A DNA stretch of 64,000 nucleotides from Pelodera strongyloides (taxonomy: Eukaryota > Nematoda > Chromadorea > Rhabditida > Rhabditidae), in the NCBI GenBank assembly GCA_036852015.1, contig JAANDG010000500.1, positions 1 through 64,000 of the forward strand, given 5' to 3'. The position numbers were made by a program, and so were the translations under genes. The notes under the pieces are model-generated. The model ran no database searches. It was given only the letters and a program-made list of their open reading frames with translations, and was not told where the DNA came from. Below, one piece after another: positions 47,701-57,658 of this stretch (positions are counted from its first letter, which is position 1; each line of letters starts with the position of its first letter).

Positions 47701-50700
47701 GAATATCTTTCATCATATTGATGCACACATTTTAATGTGTCAATAAGTATTTAAATAAATATTTATATTGAGCTAAATTTTTGTGAAACCGGCCTCTGGT
47801 GAAAAATATAAGCTAAATTGTAAGCAGTTATTCATGGGATTCTTACGTATCATAGTACCGTATCCTTATTTGAGCATGTTGAGCAATGAACTTCATCGAT
47901 CTCCCCCCTAAGTGACCTAAGTCTCATTAGTTGTCTGGATTATTATGTGCTAAATAATTTGTTTCCTTTTTTCTTAGGATCGAATACATGTGGACGATCA
48001 CCAACCATGATGTATTCAACCATTGCACCACCAACAATGGCCCCGAATAAGAACTGTCCATGCACCGTTTCCAAAGTATTTGTTTTATGGCAATTGTAAG
48101 ACGTATACAATTTATCAGAAAACGAAGACATAGATGCCAAAGAAAATTATTGATGTCTGATTTACCTCTTCATGTGAAAAAAATTAAAACAAAGCTCGTG
48201 TAATTGTGACCATTCACTGCTGTCTGAATATGCTTATCGAAAACTGTTTATCTTGTTACTTTAGTCGTGGAACGATGTCTTCTTTGTGTTTGATGGATCG
48301 AACGCTTTGGCACCAAACAACTTTCTAGAGGTTAACGTTTCCCTATGACAATTGGTAAAGGGCACAGTAGGTGTCACGGCTTGAAACAAAGAAACGGATA
48401 GTGATTAGCAATCAGTTTCAGTTTTAGCTCGTCAATTACTTCTTCTCTGCCGCTGGTCAGCTCACTGTCGGCCAAGAAGAAAAATTCCAATCCCGCGTCG
48501 GAATAATCAACTACGGTTGGTCGCAAAAGAACGGTGAAAATCAGGACCCTTTAGAAATGATGGTTTTATAAAGCTGAATAGGGTTTAGGAGACAGTGCCA
48601 CGCTAATCGCCGGCTTGGACAAATATACGAAAAATGCTGATATGTATGGCGACCGTGGCAATGTTGTACGAAACAACGAGGAAGGAACGAATATTCTGGG
48701 GTACGCAAGTTTGTGTAGGAAAGGAAAGAATGATAGTCATTAGATAAAAACAATTCTCCGTTACGGACTCCTACTAGCCGTACTGAAGAATGGCTCTTTT
48801 TCATTGGTAACAGGAGACAATTCAGAATTGTTTTACTTCAGAGCCATCGACATTGCGCGTGATGCCTTCCAAGGAACAACACATCGCAAGTCTTCCAGAA
48901 AAGTCATTGTGATTGGAGCCTCCACATACAGGTGCAATTCTTACATATTTTCTTTCTTTTCAGTTTCTATAGGCAGGGAATTTTTTCTATTGATATTAGA
49001 CTAGAAATATGGAGCACCGTTTCCAAAGAAAAATGCTTTCTTTCAGAGACGGAGCCTACGGCTCACCTATTACTCAAGCCTACAACTTCAAGAACAATGG
49101 AGGAGTTATCATAGTAGTTGGTAAGCCACACTCGTTCATTTATTTGTAAACTTATTATTGTAGTAATATGAATAACAAATGATGAAGGCGAACAAAATGA
49201 ATAATTAAGCAGTAAGCTTAGTGGCGAAAACCGTATTTCATTTCTAGGTTCATTATTTTGCAAACAAAATCGCATTTACCATTACAATTATTTTAGCTTA
49301 TGGTGATCTTCATGGAAACATTGCTCATGAATTGCAACAGATTGCTTCTCCTGGATATTATATTGATGCCACAACCACTGTTCCGACAGTCGCCCAGTTG
49401 ACCGCTCTTCTGTGCAGTGGTATCATGTCGTTCTTATTTTTTTTATTCGTTGTAATACATCACTTTCTCTATTTTAGATCTTTCGAAATGTTTTGAGGTT
49501 TTGAATCAGAGGATGAAAATATGCATGAATGCGCTTCATTGTTTTGTTCTCAGCCAACTGCTTCTGCCCAGGCGTCTACAGTGCCTCCTCCAGTTCTGTT
49601 CGTGGAGAGCCCGCCGACGGATGTTTCAAAGTAAGTTAGGCATTAACGCAACGCTCTACAAAAGACTTTCCAATCCCAAATAACTTATACAGATGTACGG
49701 GTTTTCAGACCTCTAACCTGCAAGCAGTCGACTTGGTCGCCAAGACATACTGTGCACAACAACATGATGGTCTACTGGCCGCTGTTCTCACTCCAGCACA
49801 GAAAGTCTTCATCACTCGAAGTAAGAAAAAGAAACGCTACGTGTAGTAATTTCTTGAACCATTACCACTATTACTAAATTGGCAGCCAGCTATAACGATA
49901 TATAATAACTTTAAACTTTAACGCTGACGCTTCAAAACAGTCTCGTTGAAATTATGGAAGACAACAAAGTACGTGCTCAAAATGAAATACAAAATGATAG
50001 CATACGGTTGGAGAGAGGTACAGTTGTTTTTTCAAGAAAAAATTTGAGGCACTTCCCATCACAGGAGTATTTGAAGCGCAATCGCAGAAACATTGCTAAA
50101 TTTACGGGGTTTCAATTTATGGCAAAATGCGTTTTGCTTCCAAGTATCAAATGTGCACCTCGTGTACAAGTTTGCATACGCCATACGCCATATGATAGAA
50201 AATGCACCATGCTATAAAAGACGAGGCGAAAATGCACAGTGTATGCACGCTCGAAAAAAATAGTCCCGTGGCTATCTGCCACAGGACAATTTTTGGCGGT
50301 CGGTAGTATTCTCGTGTAGTACCAACCTACGGTAAATTTTCCCATACTTGGAAGCAAAATCCCCCAATTTTTACCATACATTGAAACCCCATCATGCTCA
50401 TTGTCAGTAGTAGAATAACTAAAACAAATTTGACAGAAAATTATTTCTAACGAAATATTGAGCAAAAAGTGGCCCTCTAGTACCGTTATTATGATAGGCT
50501 GATAGGCGTCGATGGGGTGGAGTGCATGATAAACCGCGCTCTCGCGACCGTTGTTTGGATACCGAAAAAGGCGGGATTATAAGGCGGTGCGTTTGTTGAT
50601 TTTTTTTGTCATGGGGTCTCGATCTATGGCAAAAACTGCTTCCAAGTATGGCTTTAATTACCGTAGAATGGCACTACACGAGAACATCTACAGACCGCCA

Positions 50701-52838
50701 AAAATGGTCCCGGGGCAGGTAGCAACAGGACTATTTTTTTCGAGCGTGCATAAACTGTGCATTTTCGCCTCGTCTAGTATTATCAATGGCCTATTTTCTA
50801 ACTTTCAAAGGTGTACGCAAAATCGCACACGAGATGCACATTTGATACTTGGAAGCAAAATGCGCGGTTTTTGCCATACATCGAGACCCCATCAAGCTAA
50901 ACAAACCACAATTTAGTAATTTGCATGACGCTGTAGTTATTTCCGTACTTATTCTCAATTTTTCAAAAAAAAATCCTTTTGCTCAATATTTCGTTAGAAA
51001 TAATTTTCTGTCAAATTTGTTTTAGTTATTCTGGTCGGTACAGACCGGGGAATCTAATAAAAATGATAACTTTTTTGGTTTCTGATGTGGACCTCACCCT
51101 TTAAAGGCGAAACGATTACTTATGGTCTCCTCACTAGAACTCTGCCATTCCCCTCGGCCCAGCGTGAAAAGTGGCACGTCATTGGGTTCTGACGTGCAAT
51201 TTGTCCGCAACATTGCCGCTTGTTCGCCGTAAAGAATTAAGTTTGTCCGCTTGCACGGCATAAGTTTGCAGCTTCCACGCCGCACTCACGCCATTTCGCC
51301 TCGGGCTTTTCGAGCGAAACGGCGTGATATTGGCGGGCAACTTTCGCACCATTTTCATACAGCGACCACGTTGTCAATTGCACATTGCACGCCGCACGCC
51401 GTGCTTCGTCAATACCATGATATCATCCTGTTATCACCCTTCCATCGACAATATATGTATTCCTTTCGACGAAAAAATCCCACTCGTATTTTAGACACGC
51501 AACCCAATAATCCCATTTACGTAGGACTGGAGCGGTCACCCAACGGACAGTGGACATGGTCCGATGGAACGCCTTTCGTACATCATTTTTATTTCGCTTG
51601 CAGGTTTCGAGGCCAAGTCTAATGGCCTGTCCATGTATGCGATTCGACTTGCGAAAAAAAGACAAATGCCTGTCCATGTTCGAGTCAATGTCATTGACAA
51701 GGTCCCGCAGCGGTTTTGCATCTAGTATGGATCTATTTAAAAGTAGTACAGATCTATTTCAAATAGTACGGATCTATTTCAAATAGTACGGATCTGATAC
51801 ACTTTCGTTGCGGGACTATGTCAAACGCGTCATTCGCATGGGTTACGGTAGGCATTTGACATTCATGTAAAATGGCCTGAACATGGACAGGCATTTGTCA
51901 TTTTCGCAAGTGCGAATCGCAAACATGGACAGGGCATTAGCCAGAATAAAAACACATTCCATAAAAATGGGAACCACGGAGAGCTGTCTATAATATGGAA
52001 GCGTTCTCCTCGTTCCGCGAATACGAATACTGCATATCAAAGGGAGAGGCCCACGAGAATTTTTTTCTCAATTTACTTACTAAGGATCTCGGGAATCTCA
52101 GAAATATTTCTGCGCTTCTATTTGCATCGTGAACTCGCAGAGATATTCTATGCTAAACAATTCGGCCAGGCACCAATTCCGGACATTCGGTGCAAGTAAA
52201 TTGAGGAAAACTTTTTTTTCTCGTGGGCCTCTTCCTTTAAAGGGACGGGCCCATCAAAATAAACCCATATTTTGCATGTTTTTATAATTTGTATAAAGGG
52301 GGTTTATTATAATATATGTACACTAAGTTACGGCTAGACTTTATCCCGCTGAAATTTTTCGGTGTCGATAAACTCAAAAGTATACCGTAGAAGACCAACA
52401 ATTGCACCCTATTTTCTTGTCGCGTGTCCCGGGGGAATGTGGCTATATGGACAGATGTCTCCCGGGTCCCAATCAGAGCGAGGTATCCTCGGGACACGCG
52501 GTAAGGAAATAAGGGTGCAATTGTTGGTCTTCTACGGTATACTTTTGAGTTTATCGACACCGAAAAATTTCAGCGGGATAAAGTCTAGCCGTAACTTAGT
52601 GTACATATATTATAATAAACCCCCTTTATACAAATTATAAAAACACGCAAACTATAGGTTTATTTTGCATCAAAATAAACCTATATTTAGCATGTTTCTA
52701 TAATTTGTATAAATGGGATTTATTATTACACATACACGCTAAATTTCGGCTAGACTTTATCCCGCTGAATCTCCCGGTTCGATATACGTACAACTACACC
52801 GTAGGCACAAAACAATTGAACCCTCATTTCTTTACCAA

Positions 52839-52887
<49 letters not shown>

Positions 52888-55414
52888 TACTGTCACAAAA
52901 CAATTGAACCCTCATTTCTTTACCGTCTGACCTGAGGGTAACGGGCTCTTGTTGTGTCCCAGGAGATCATCTGTCTGTCTATACAGCCATGTCCCCCCGG
53001 GACCCGCGGTAAGGAAATAAGGGTGCAATTGTAAACGGTGAATCTTGAATACTCTTAAAAATACTAATCAAGATACTTGATAAAAATATAGACGACATAC
53101 CCAGTTGGCCTCATCCTGAGCTGACCATACAGTTGCTATCACGATGGCCTTTGGGTCCGCCATTAACCCTGTAAATATAGAGACGTTTCTAAGTTAAGAA
53201 ACTCAAAATTATTTTCAACTACATCGAAGAAAAGGTCAAAAGGAGCTTTATCGAGACAAACAGGGCTAAGAGATGTCTTACAATAAGGAACATAATAGAA
53301 AATGAAGACCAAAGCAAAAAGGATGGAGTAGAAAAATAATGGCGAAAACGAAGAGAAGTAATGCGAAAGTGCGCGTATTGCGCACTATTCTAAAGCGATT
53401 ACGGTATGATAGCAGCCTTTAGATTATGCCGCAAACAATTATTTAAGAAATCGAATCTATGAATACTTTATGCAAACTAAACTGCCGATAAGCATATTTT
53501 TACTATAACCGTTAGTTAGTACATGATTAACAAGAATAGTGACAACAAACTTACTAAATAAGACAATAGTTTAAATTGAAGTGGAACAACATAAAATTAC
53601 AACAACTTTTGGATAAGACAACACTCAGTTTGTCGGAGCACAAGTGTTGAAAAACTCAAGTGCTGTTTCGCTGCGTAGTAGTAAATAAATGCCCCTTCAC
53701 TGAGTATCTTGCAGTTTCCATTGTACGTGTCCTCGCGCGCCTGTGACGCGCTCCTGGCGCACCAGCCGCCCCACGATTTTCGGTGGTGGAGACTTTCCCA
53801 GACCAATGGGCCAGACACGGGCGAGGGGCGCGCGGGGGGTGCGCGGCCCCGTGACGTGGGGCCGGAGGCGCGCCGCCCCCCGAGGCCGTATTCACCACTA
53901 CATTTACCCGGATAAAATCGTTTCCCGGGAAAGTATTTTACCCAAAATGACCATTTTTACCTTTTCCCGGAATTCACCACTTTTTCCCTTTTCCCAAAAA
54001 GCGAGCTGGGAAACGGAAAATTTTACCCGAGCTTGGCACGGGTAAACCAGAAATTACCCAAGTGTTGTGGTATATTTTTCGTCGAAAACATTTATTTAAA
54101 CACTATTTCTGTGTTTTATTTGAATGTTTGACAATAATAACGATCTATTTCTTTAAGTAGCACAAAAAATTAAGATATTTACGTTAGTTTTTTTCTATTC
54201 TCTTCCATTATAACGATAAGAAAATATTGTAAGGGATATCTACTAATTATACATGTTAGAAGGCAAATAATGCGACTTGAGCATTCGACAGACTTCCGAA
54301 AAGCTTGTCGTACTATGAAAATGCACGCGTCCGGCATATATTCTACCCTAAATAAATGGTCTGAGTGTGCTATGGATGGAGCCAATGGACTACTACTTTT
54401 TTCTCAAATCATAGCGAAGGAAGATATATCTTAGCAACTATTGTAGAAATATTAGAATAGATGTCCCCCCATCTCCATAAAAAGGTACTGCGGTGAGTAC
54501 TATTAGCCAAGACAACACCATCCGTTGTGGTCTAGTGGTTAGGATTTGTGGCTCTCACCCACAAGGCCGGGGTTCGATTCCCCGCAACGGAAGTCTCTTT
54601 TTTGCTCCTTATCTTACCGGGAGAATGTCTGTACAACCTATCTGTACAACCTTATTAGCAATTTTTCGTTGGGTATTGTCCTTAAATGTTATCGAACGGA
54701 AATTGTGCTCTAACTATATATTAATAATTATTGAGGGTGCTTAGATTAACTTACGAAAAAATGCAAATTATAATTACAATGAAAATTAAGCATAAAAATA
54801 TCAAATAATAATATTTTCTTTGAATTTCCCCTTGGGTAAAATTCCCCGTTTCCCAAATTAAGCGTGAATTCGGGAAGGGATAAAAACTTTTCCGGAAAGG
54901 GCAAAAATATTTCCCGGGAAGAATTTTCGTTAGGAAATTGTCCCTGGGTAATTTGTTTTCCCGGGGAATTTTTTCCCTAAGAATGGTGAATACGGCCTCA
55001 GGTCAAGTTTCCTCAGTGTACGGTGTAGTTGTCCGAATATCGAACCCAAAAATTTCAGCGGGATAAAGTGTAGCCGAAATTTAGTGTACATATCTTTTTA
55101 TAATCCCCCTTTATACAAATTATAAAACCATGCTAAATATATGTTTATTTTGATGGGCCCGTCCCTTTAAGCCATCTTTTCGCTTGTTCAGTAGTTGTCG
55201 ACTAGAAAAAGAGTGTCAGCTCATTTTTCTGTTCGCTTTATAAATCCTAAACCAATTTCAGTCCGATTCTATCAACGATAACGGAGGCAACTGCGCAACA
55301 TTGACTCGCCTTAACGGATTTAACACCCGACTTGACGCGGTTCAGTGTTCGGCAGCCGAATTATATGCCTGCCAGGCCACATCCTGTTCAACGGAAGTCT
55401 TCTGTAGTGCCTAA
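44718..55414 (+). CDS. Secreted VWA-VWA-CTLD lectin-like protein (gene C)
   Basis: The gene has 17 exons: 44718-44760, 45022-45131, 45206-45337, 45424-45509, 45614-45694, 45997-46178, 47978-48075, 48265-48330, 48428-48515, 48589-48700, 48842-48931, 49047-49120, 49297-49419, 49554-49630, 49709-49820, 51495-51577, 55262-55414. The total is 1710 bases, 569 residues. Signal peptide MLRYGLLLAVLPILG; VWA 1 with VVVDNTAYVR; linker ending KNCPCTVSK; VWA 2 with FVFDGSNA and GTNILGAIDIA; CTLD with NCFCPGVY, YVGLERS, QWTWSDGTPF, GNCATL. Here the Asp of the usual GDC is Asn. Introns 6, 15 and 16 are 1.8, 1.7 and 3.7 kb because of repeats. Intron 16 holds a tRNA gene. The closest paralogue is gene D, including intron 12. 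Confidence 0.92.
46669..46960. mobile_element. 5' part of an F8 element in intron 6 of gene C
   Basis: TTAATGGGAATGTCAAGCC is followed by the GGGCTCAAAA and GTGAAAATAAAAATAAAC segments shared with 8856-9224 and 34741-34985. The right end is not found. The rest of intron 6 (46179-46668, 46961-47977) has no exon. It includes a short CTGGACTGA minisatellite at about 47600-47643. Confidence 0.65.
50106..50390. mobile_element. F9 element in intron 15 of gene C, copy 1
   Basis: The ends GGGGTTTCAATTTATGGCAAAA and TTTTACCATACATTGAAACCCC are diverged F9 termini. The interior matches 39647-39935. Confidence 0.8.
50412..51031. repeat. Outer inverted repeat enclosing an F9 copy
   Basis: AATAACTAAAACAAATTTGACAG...GAAATATTGAGCAAAA at 50412-50468 is repeated in reverse complement at about 50978-51031 (TTTGCTCAATATTTCG...TTAGTTATT). 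The F9 copy at 50613-50890 sits inside, so an older palindromic element appears to have received a newer insertion. Confidence 0.8.
50613..50890. mobile_element. F9 element in intron 15 of gene C, copy 2, reversed
   Basis: GGGGTCTCGATCTATGGCAAAAA to TTTTTGCCATACATCGAGACCCC. The interior is the reverse complement of copy 1. The copies at 50106 and 50613 can fold onto each other. Confidence 0.85.
51140..51415. repeat. CGCC-rich dispersed repeat, second copy
   Basis: It shares CTCACGCCATTTCGCCTCGGG and GCACATTGCACGCCGC words in the same order as 36186-36480. It ends about 80 bases before exon 16 of gene C. Confidence 0.6.
51620..51940. mobile_element. Palindromic element F11 with inner tandem repeat
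   Basis: The arms TAATGGCCTGTCCATGT... and ...ACATGGACAGGGCATTA carry ACAAATGCCTGTCCATGTT / AACATGGACAGGCATTTGT. The centre has three to four copies of GTACGGATCTATTTCAAATA. It begins 43 bases after the exon 16 donor of gene C. Confidence 0.8.
52037..52240. mobile_element. F6-like palindrome (AGGGAGAGGCCCACGAG)
   Basis: The arms AAGGGAGAGGCCCACGAGAA and TTCTCGTGGGCCTCTTCCTT enclose complementary inner segments (CTCAATTTACTTAC / GTAAATTGAGG). The ends resemble F6. Its right TTAA (52237-52240) is also the left end of the next element. Confidence 0.8.
52237..52700. mobile_element. F7 palindromic element (AGGGACGGGCCCATC)
   Basis: TTAA plus AGGGACGGGCCCATCAAAATA opens a long palindrome meeting near 52460. 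The right arm runs to about 52690 and passes directly into a second, diverged F7 left arm (52670-52830). Apparent 90-codon frames on both strands give the same peptide because of the palindrome and are not genes. Confidence 0.82.
52840..52885. repeat. A46 homopolymer flanked by a direct repeat
   Basis: A run of 46 As is bracketed by two copies of ACAATTGAACCCTCATTTCT (about 52812-52836 and 52894-52923), both part of the diverged F7 arm. Confidence 0.9.
53736..53881. other. GC-rich island inside intron 16 of gene C
   Basis: About 145 bases of strongly GC- and CpG-rich sequence (for example GGCGCGCGGGGGGTGCGCGG) lie in AT-rich surroundings and stop exactly where the GAGGCC element begins. No splice sites or recognisable peptide. 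It could be foreign DNA, part of a transposon, or an assembly join. Confidence 0.6.
53882..54999. mobile_element. 1.1-kb element with GAGGCCGTATTCACC inverted ends, carrying a tRNA gene
   Basis: The left end GAGGCCGTATTCACC (53882) and right end GGTGAATACGGCCTC (54985-54999) are exact complements. Subterminal sequence is full of short CCCGGGAAA / TTTCCCGGG pairs. No transposase is visible. The interior contains the tRNA-Glu gene at 54521-54592. No clear target-site duplication is seen. Related ends occur at 1-72 and 15148-15274. Confidence 0.7.
54521..54592 (+). tRNA. tRNA-Glu (anticodon CTC)
   Basis: The 72-base sequence folds into a full cloverleaf. Acceptor TCCGTTG pairs with CAACGGA and the discriminator is A. 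The D arm contains GTCTAGTGGTTAGGAT. Anticodon stem TGTGG/CCACA encloses loop CTCTCAC, so the anticodon is CTC for glutamate. T stem CGGGG/CCCCG has loop TTCGATT. A run of six Ts at 54598-54603 can end RNA polymerase III transcription. All stems are perfect, so it looks functional. It lies on the sense strand in intron 16 of gene C and inside the 53882-54999 element. Confidence 0.93.
55012..55170. mobile_element. Right arm of an F7 element
   Basis: It matches the right arm of F7 (CAGCGGGATAAAGTGTAGCC, TTTATTTTGATGGGCCCGTC) and ends in TTAA at 55167-55170. It is probably the far end of the element whose left arm begins near 52670, split by the later 53882-54999 insertion. Confidence 0.75.
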
Positions 55415-55431
55415 GAGAATGTACATACTTA

Positions 55432-55437
55432 AATAAA
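55432..55437 (+). terminator. AATAAA polyadenylation signal of gene C
   Basis: AATAAA lies 18 bases after the gene C stop codon, giving a very short 3' UTR as is common in nematodes. Confidence 0.6.
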
Positions 55438-55984
55438 GTTATGCCCATCTAATCTACTCCATTTCATAGTGATGACATGATATTACAAAGAAAACTTTGG
55501 CACATTTTCTAGAAAGCGGTCACATTTTGCCTTTCTTAAAATAAATTACAACGCAATGTTAACGAGACCAGTAAACAAGCTGAACCGAACAATGCATGAA
55601 GGAAAAAGTTGCCCTCGGTCAAGCACCATAGTAAGCCAAGAAAACCAAATGGTATAATGGACGCGAAATACGAACGACACAAATTAGAAAAGTTATATAA
55701 ATGTTTATTGAGGATATGTAATTAACACATCTCAAAAGGTGACCCTAAGATACCACGCTTCACAACGCAGTATACTCACAAGGGACCAAACTACAAAGAA
55801 GAAAAACACAAACACAAACTCACTAAACGTAAATTCAATTCAATTAAAGCATTTAAGGTAGCTTATGCGTAATACTAACGTTATTTAAGAAAACAATTTA
55901 CAGAAAAAAACATATATGAGAGTAAATTCACAGATAATGAATATAGAACAGACATCGGTACAAGGTAAGAACTACAAATTGTTC

Positions 55985-56412
55985 TCAGTAAAAAAATGCA
56001 GGAGGTCTTTGGGAAAAAATTTGCGGATTTGCATTTACATAACTCAGAAGTTCTTCTGCATTTTTACACTGATTAACTTCGGAAGGTAGATTATTGACAA
56101 GATCTGCAATTCTATTGAAGAACCAATTCCTATCTTTATACCTTAACTTAAACTTTTTAATAACATATTTGTGTGGGCGACATGGCCGAGTTGAAGTTTG
56201 AGATCTCAAAACTAGGTGTTGCGACAAGCACGGAAAGTCATAAATATAAATAAAAGCTTAAATGCAGTCAAGATGTCAGTCTTTCTTCTCCTTAAAAACA
56301 GAGGTTCTAATTTTAAATATTCTACACGCGACTTGTAAGACTGATATCTTACGTTCTTTTTAATACACACACGTTTGGAGAAAAACCTTTGGGGGGCTTC
56401 TAATCTACGACA
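55985..56412 (-). pseudogene. C-terminal remnant of a CR1-like LINE reverse transcriptase
   Basis: On the minus strand 56412-56236 reads as LEAPQRFFSKRV...RYQSYKSRVEYLKLEPLFLRRRKTD (spans interrupted here), the post-RT thumb/connection pattern of CR1-type LINEs. After a frame shift and stop near 56230, 56227-55985 reads LRYKDRNWFFNRIADLVNNLPSEV, the usual C-terminal 'F.NR...LWN.LP..V' signature, and ends at a stop. The two pieces are out of frame and no upstream catalytic domain is present, so it is a 5'-truncated dead copy. Confidence 0.75.
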
Positions 56413-57511
56413 AAGAGGTGATTTTTCAGAAGGATTTTTCAGAGTTAGTTAACTCATTAATGTATATGGGACAATTGTTTCGGGACTATGATGAATACTG
56501 GTCTAAGAACTCCATTTCTTCGTCGCCGGTTTACGTGTCTGTTTTTTATGCTTATTTATTTTCCATAAGGGATAATAAACATTTAGAATACAATAAGTAG
56601 AGTTCTATTTCAATACTCACGAAGTTAGTGGGTGATAAAGTGGCGGATTGCTTGGCTCGGAGTACAAAAAGGTAATTGTCCTATTGCATATTTGCTTTTT
56701 ACTGGTGGTTTTAAAAAAAATAAGGTTGTTTTTTAATTAAATTTTTTCTTAAATTAAATAATTTCTTTAAAGTGTATTTCCGTGCTAGGTTATGCATGTT
56801 ATTGGTGAGTATTTACCGTGTTTTTTTTTCGAAAAAAGGAAACTAATCGTACACTTAACTTAAAACTCGTGAGCCTCCTCCTGTGAATGTAGGACGATGT
56901 GATAAATACAGAAATATATGAAGCTAAGTGCGGAGTTTCCTCAATCATAATAGAAGTTCTATGTACAAATGAATGTCTAAACCATTTCAGTTGCTCTGGG
57001 AATAATGATCCTACTCCTGCCCCTACGGGGAAGAGTATGCAAAGGGACAGCTAATTAACATTTGGCAAATATATCCTGTTAAGCCTGTCACATTATATGC
57101 CCGCTCATTTAGCTAGATTTAGTAAAACTAACTAAATGAGACCTAACCAACACAAGATAGTAAGCTGTTATCTGAAAAAGTTATACTGCAAACGTAAAAG
57201 TAGCTCATCTAAACGAGCTCATTTATCATTTATTGTCACATTTATAGTTTCAAAACAGCGAATTTATGCTGTAGAACCAAAAATTCGGAATTGGTAGAAT
57301 GGTGACAAATTAAAGTTAAATTACCTTACTTTTAACGAATTATTAGCTTTAGAAGTTTTTAAATAATGGAGTTGACGCAAAGTTTGCATTAGATCTGTTG
57401 ATTCTGGCAGCTTATCTAGCGAGCCAGTTGTGGCTACTAAGAAAATTGTACGGTTCTCAAATATTTATCCTTTTTGGTCAGGTTGAATTTGGATATTAAT
57501 GTGTATTCCAG

Positions 57512-57658
57512 CCTTCAGAAGCCGACAAAGCAAGTAATACCTTAGATGTATTCTTGGCAACAAACTTCAAGAACAAAACAGTTGTACTGAAAGTCCCGAA
57601 GAATGTTTTCAAAATATACATGGACGCCGTGCAGTCTAGTGCTATACTTCACTCGTAG
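57512..57658 (+). other. Possible orphan terminal exon
   Basis: A good acceptor (TATTCCAG) is followed by 48 open codons and a stop (PSEADKASNTLDVF... ending SSAILHS). The frame is open in an otherwise stop-rich stretch. I do not recognise the peptide and find no partner exons. It could be the last exon of a decayed gene or chance. Confidence 0.25.

Noticed and set aside
52282..52640. Two 92-codon open frames on opposite strands with nearly the same peptide (MSINSKVYRRRP)
   Set aside because: They are the two arms of one F7 palindrome read outward. No coding signature, and the identity is forced by the inverted repeat.
54040..54062. AATTACCCAAGT resembling part of the nematode SL1 leader
   Set aside because: Only 12 bases match, with no donor site, Sm site or SL RNA fold after it.
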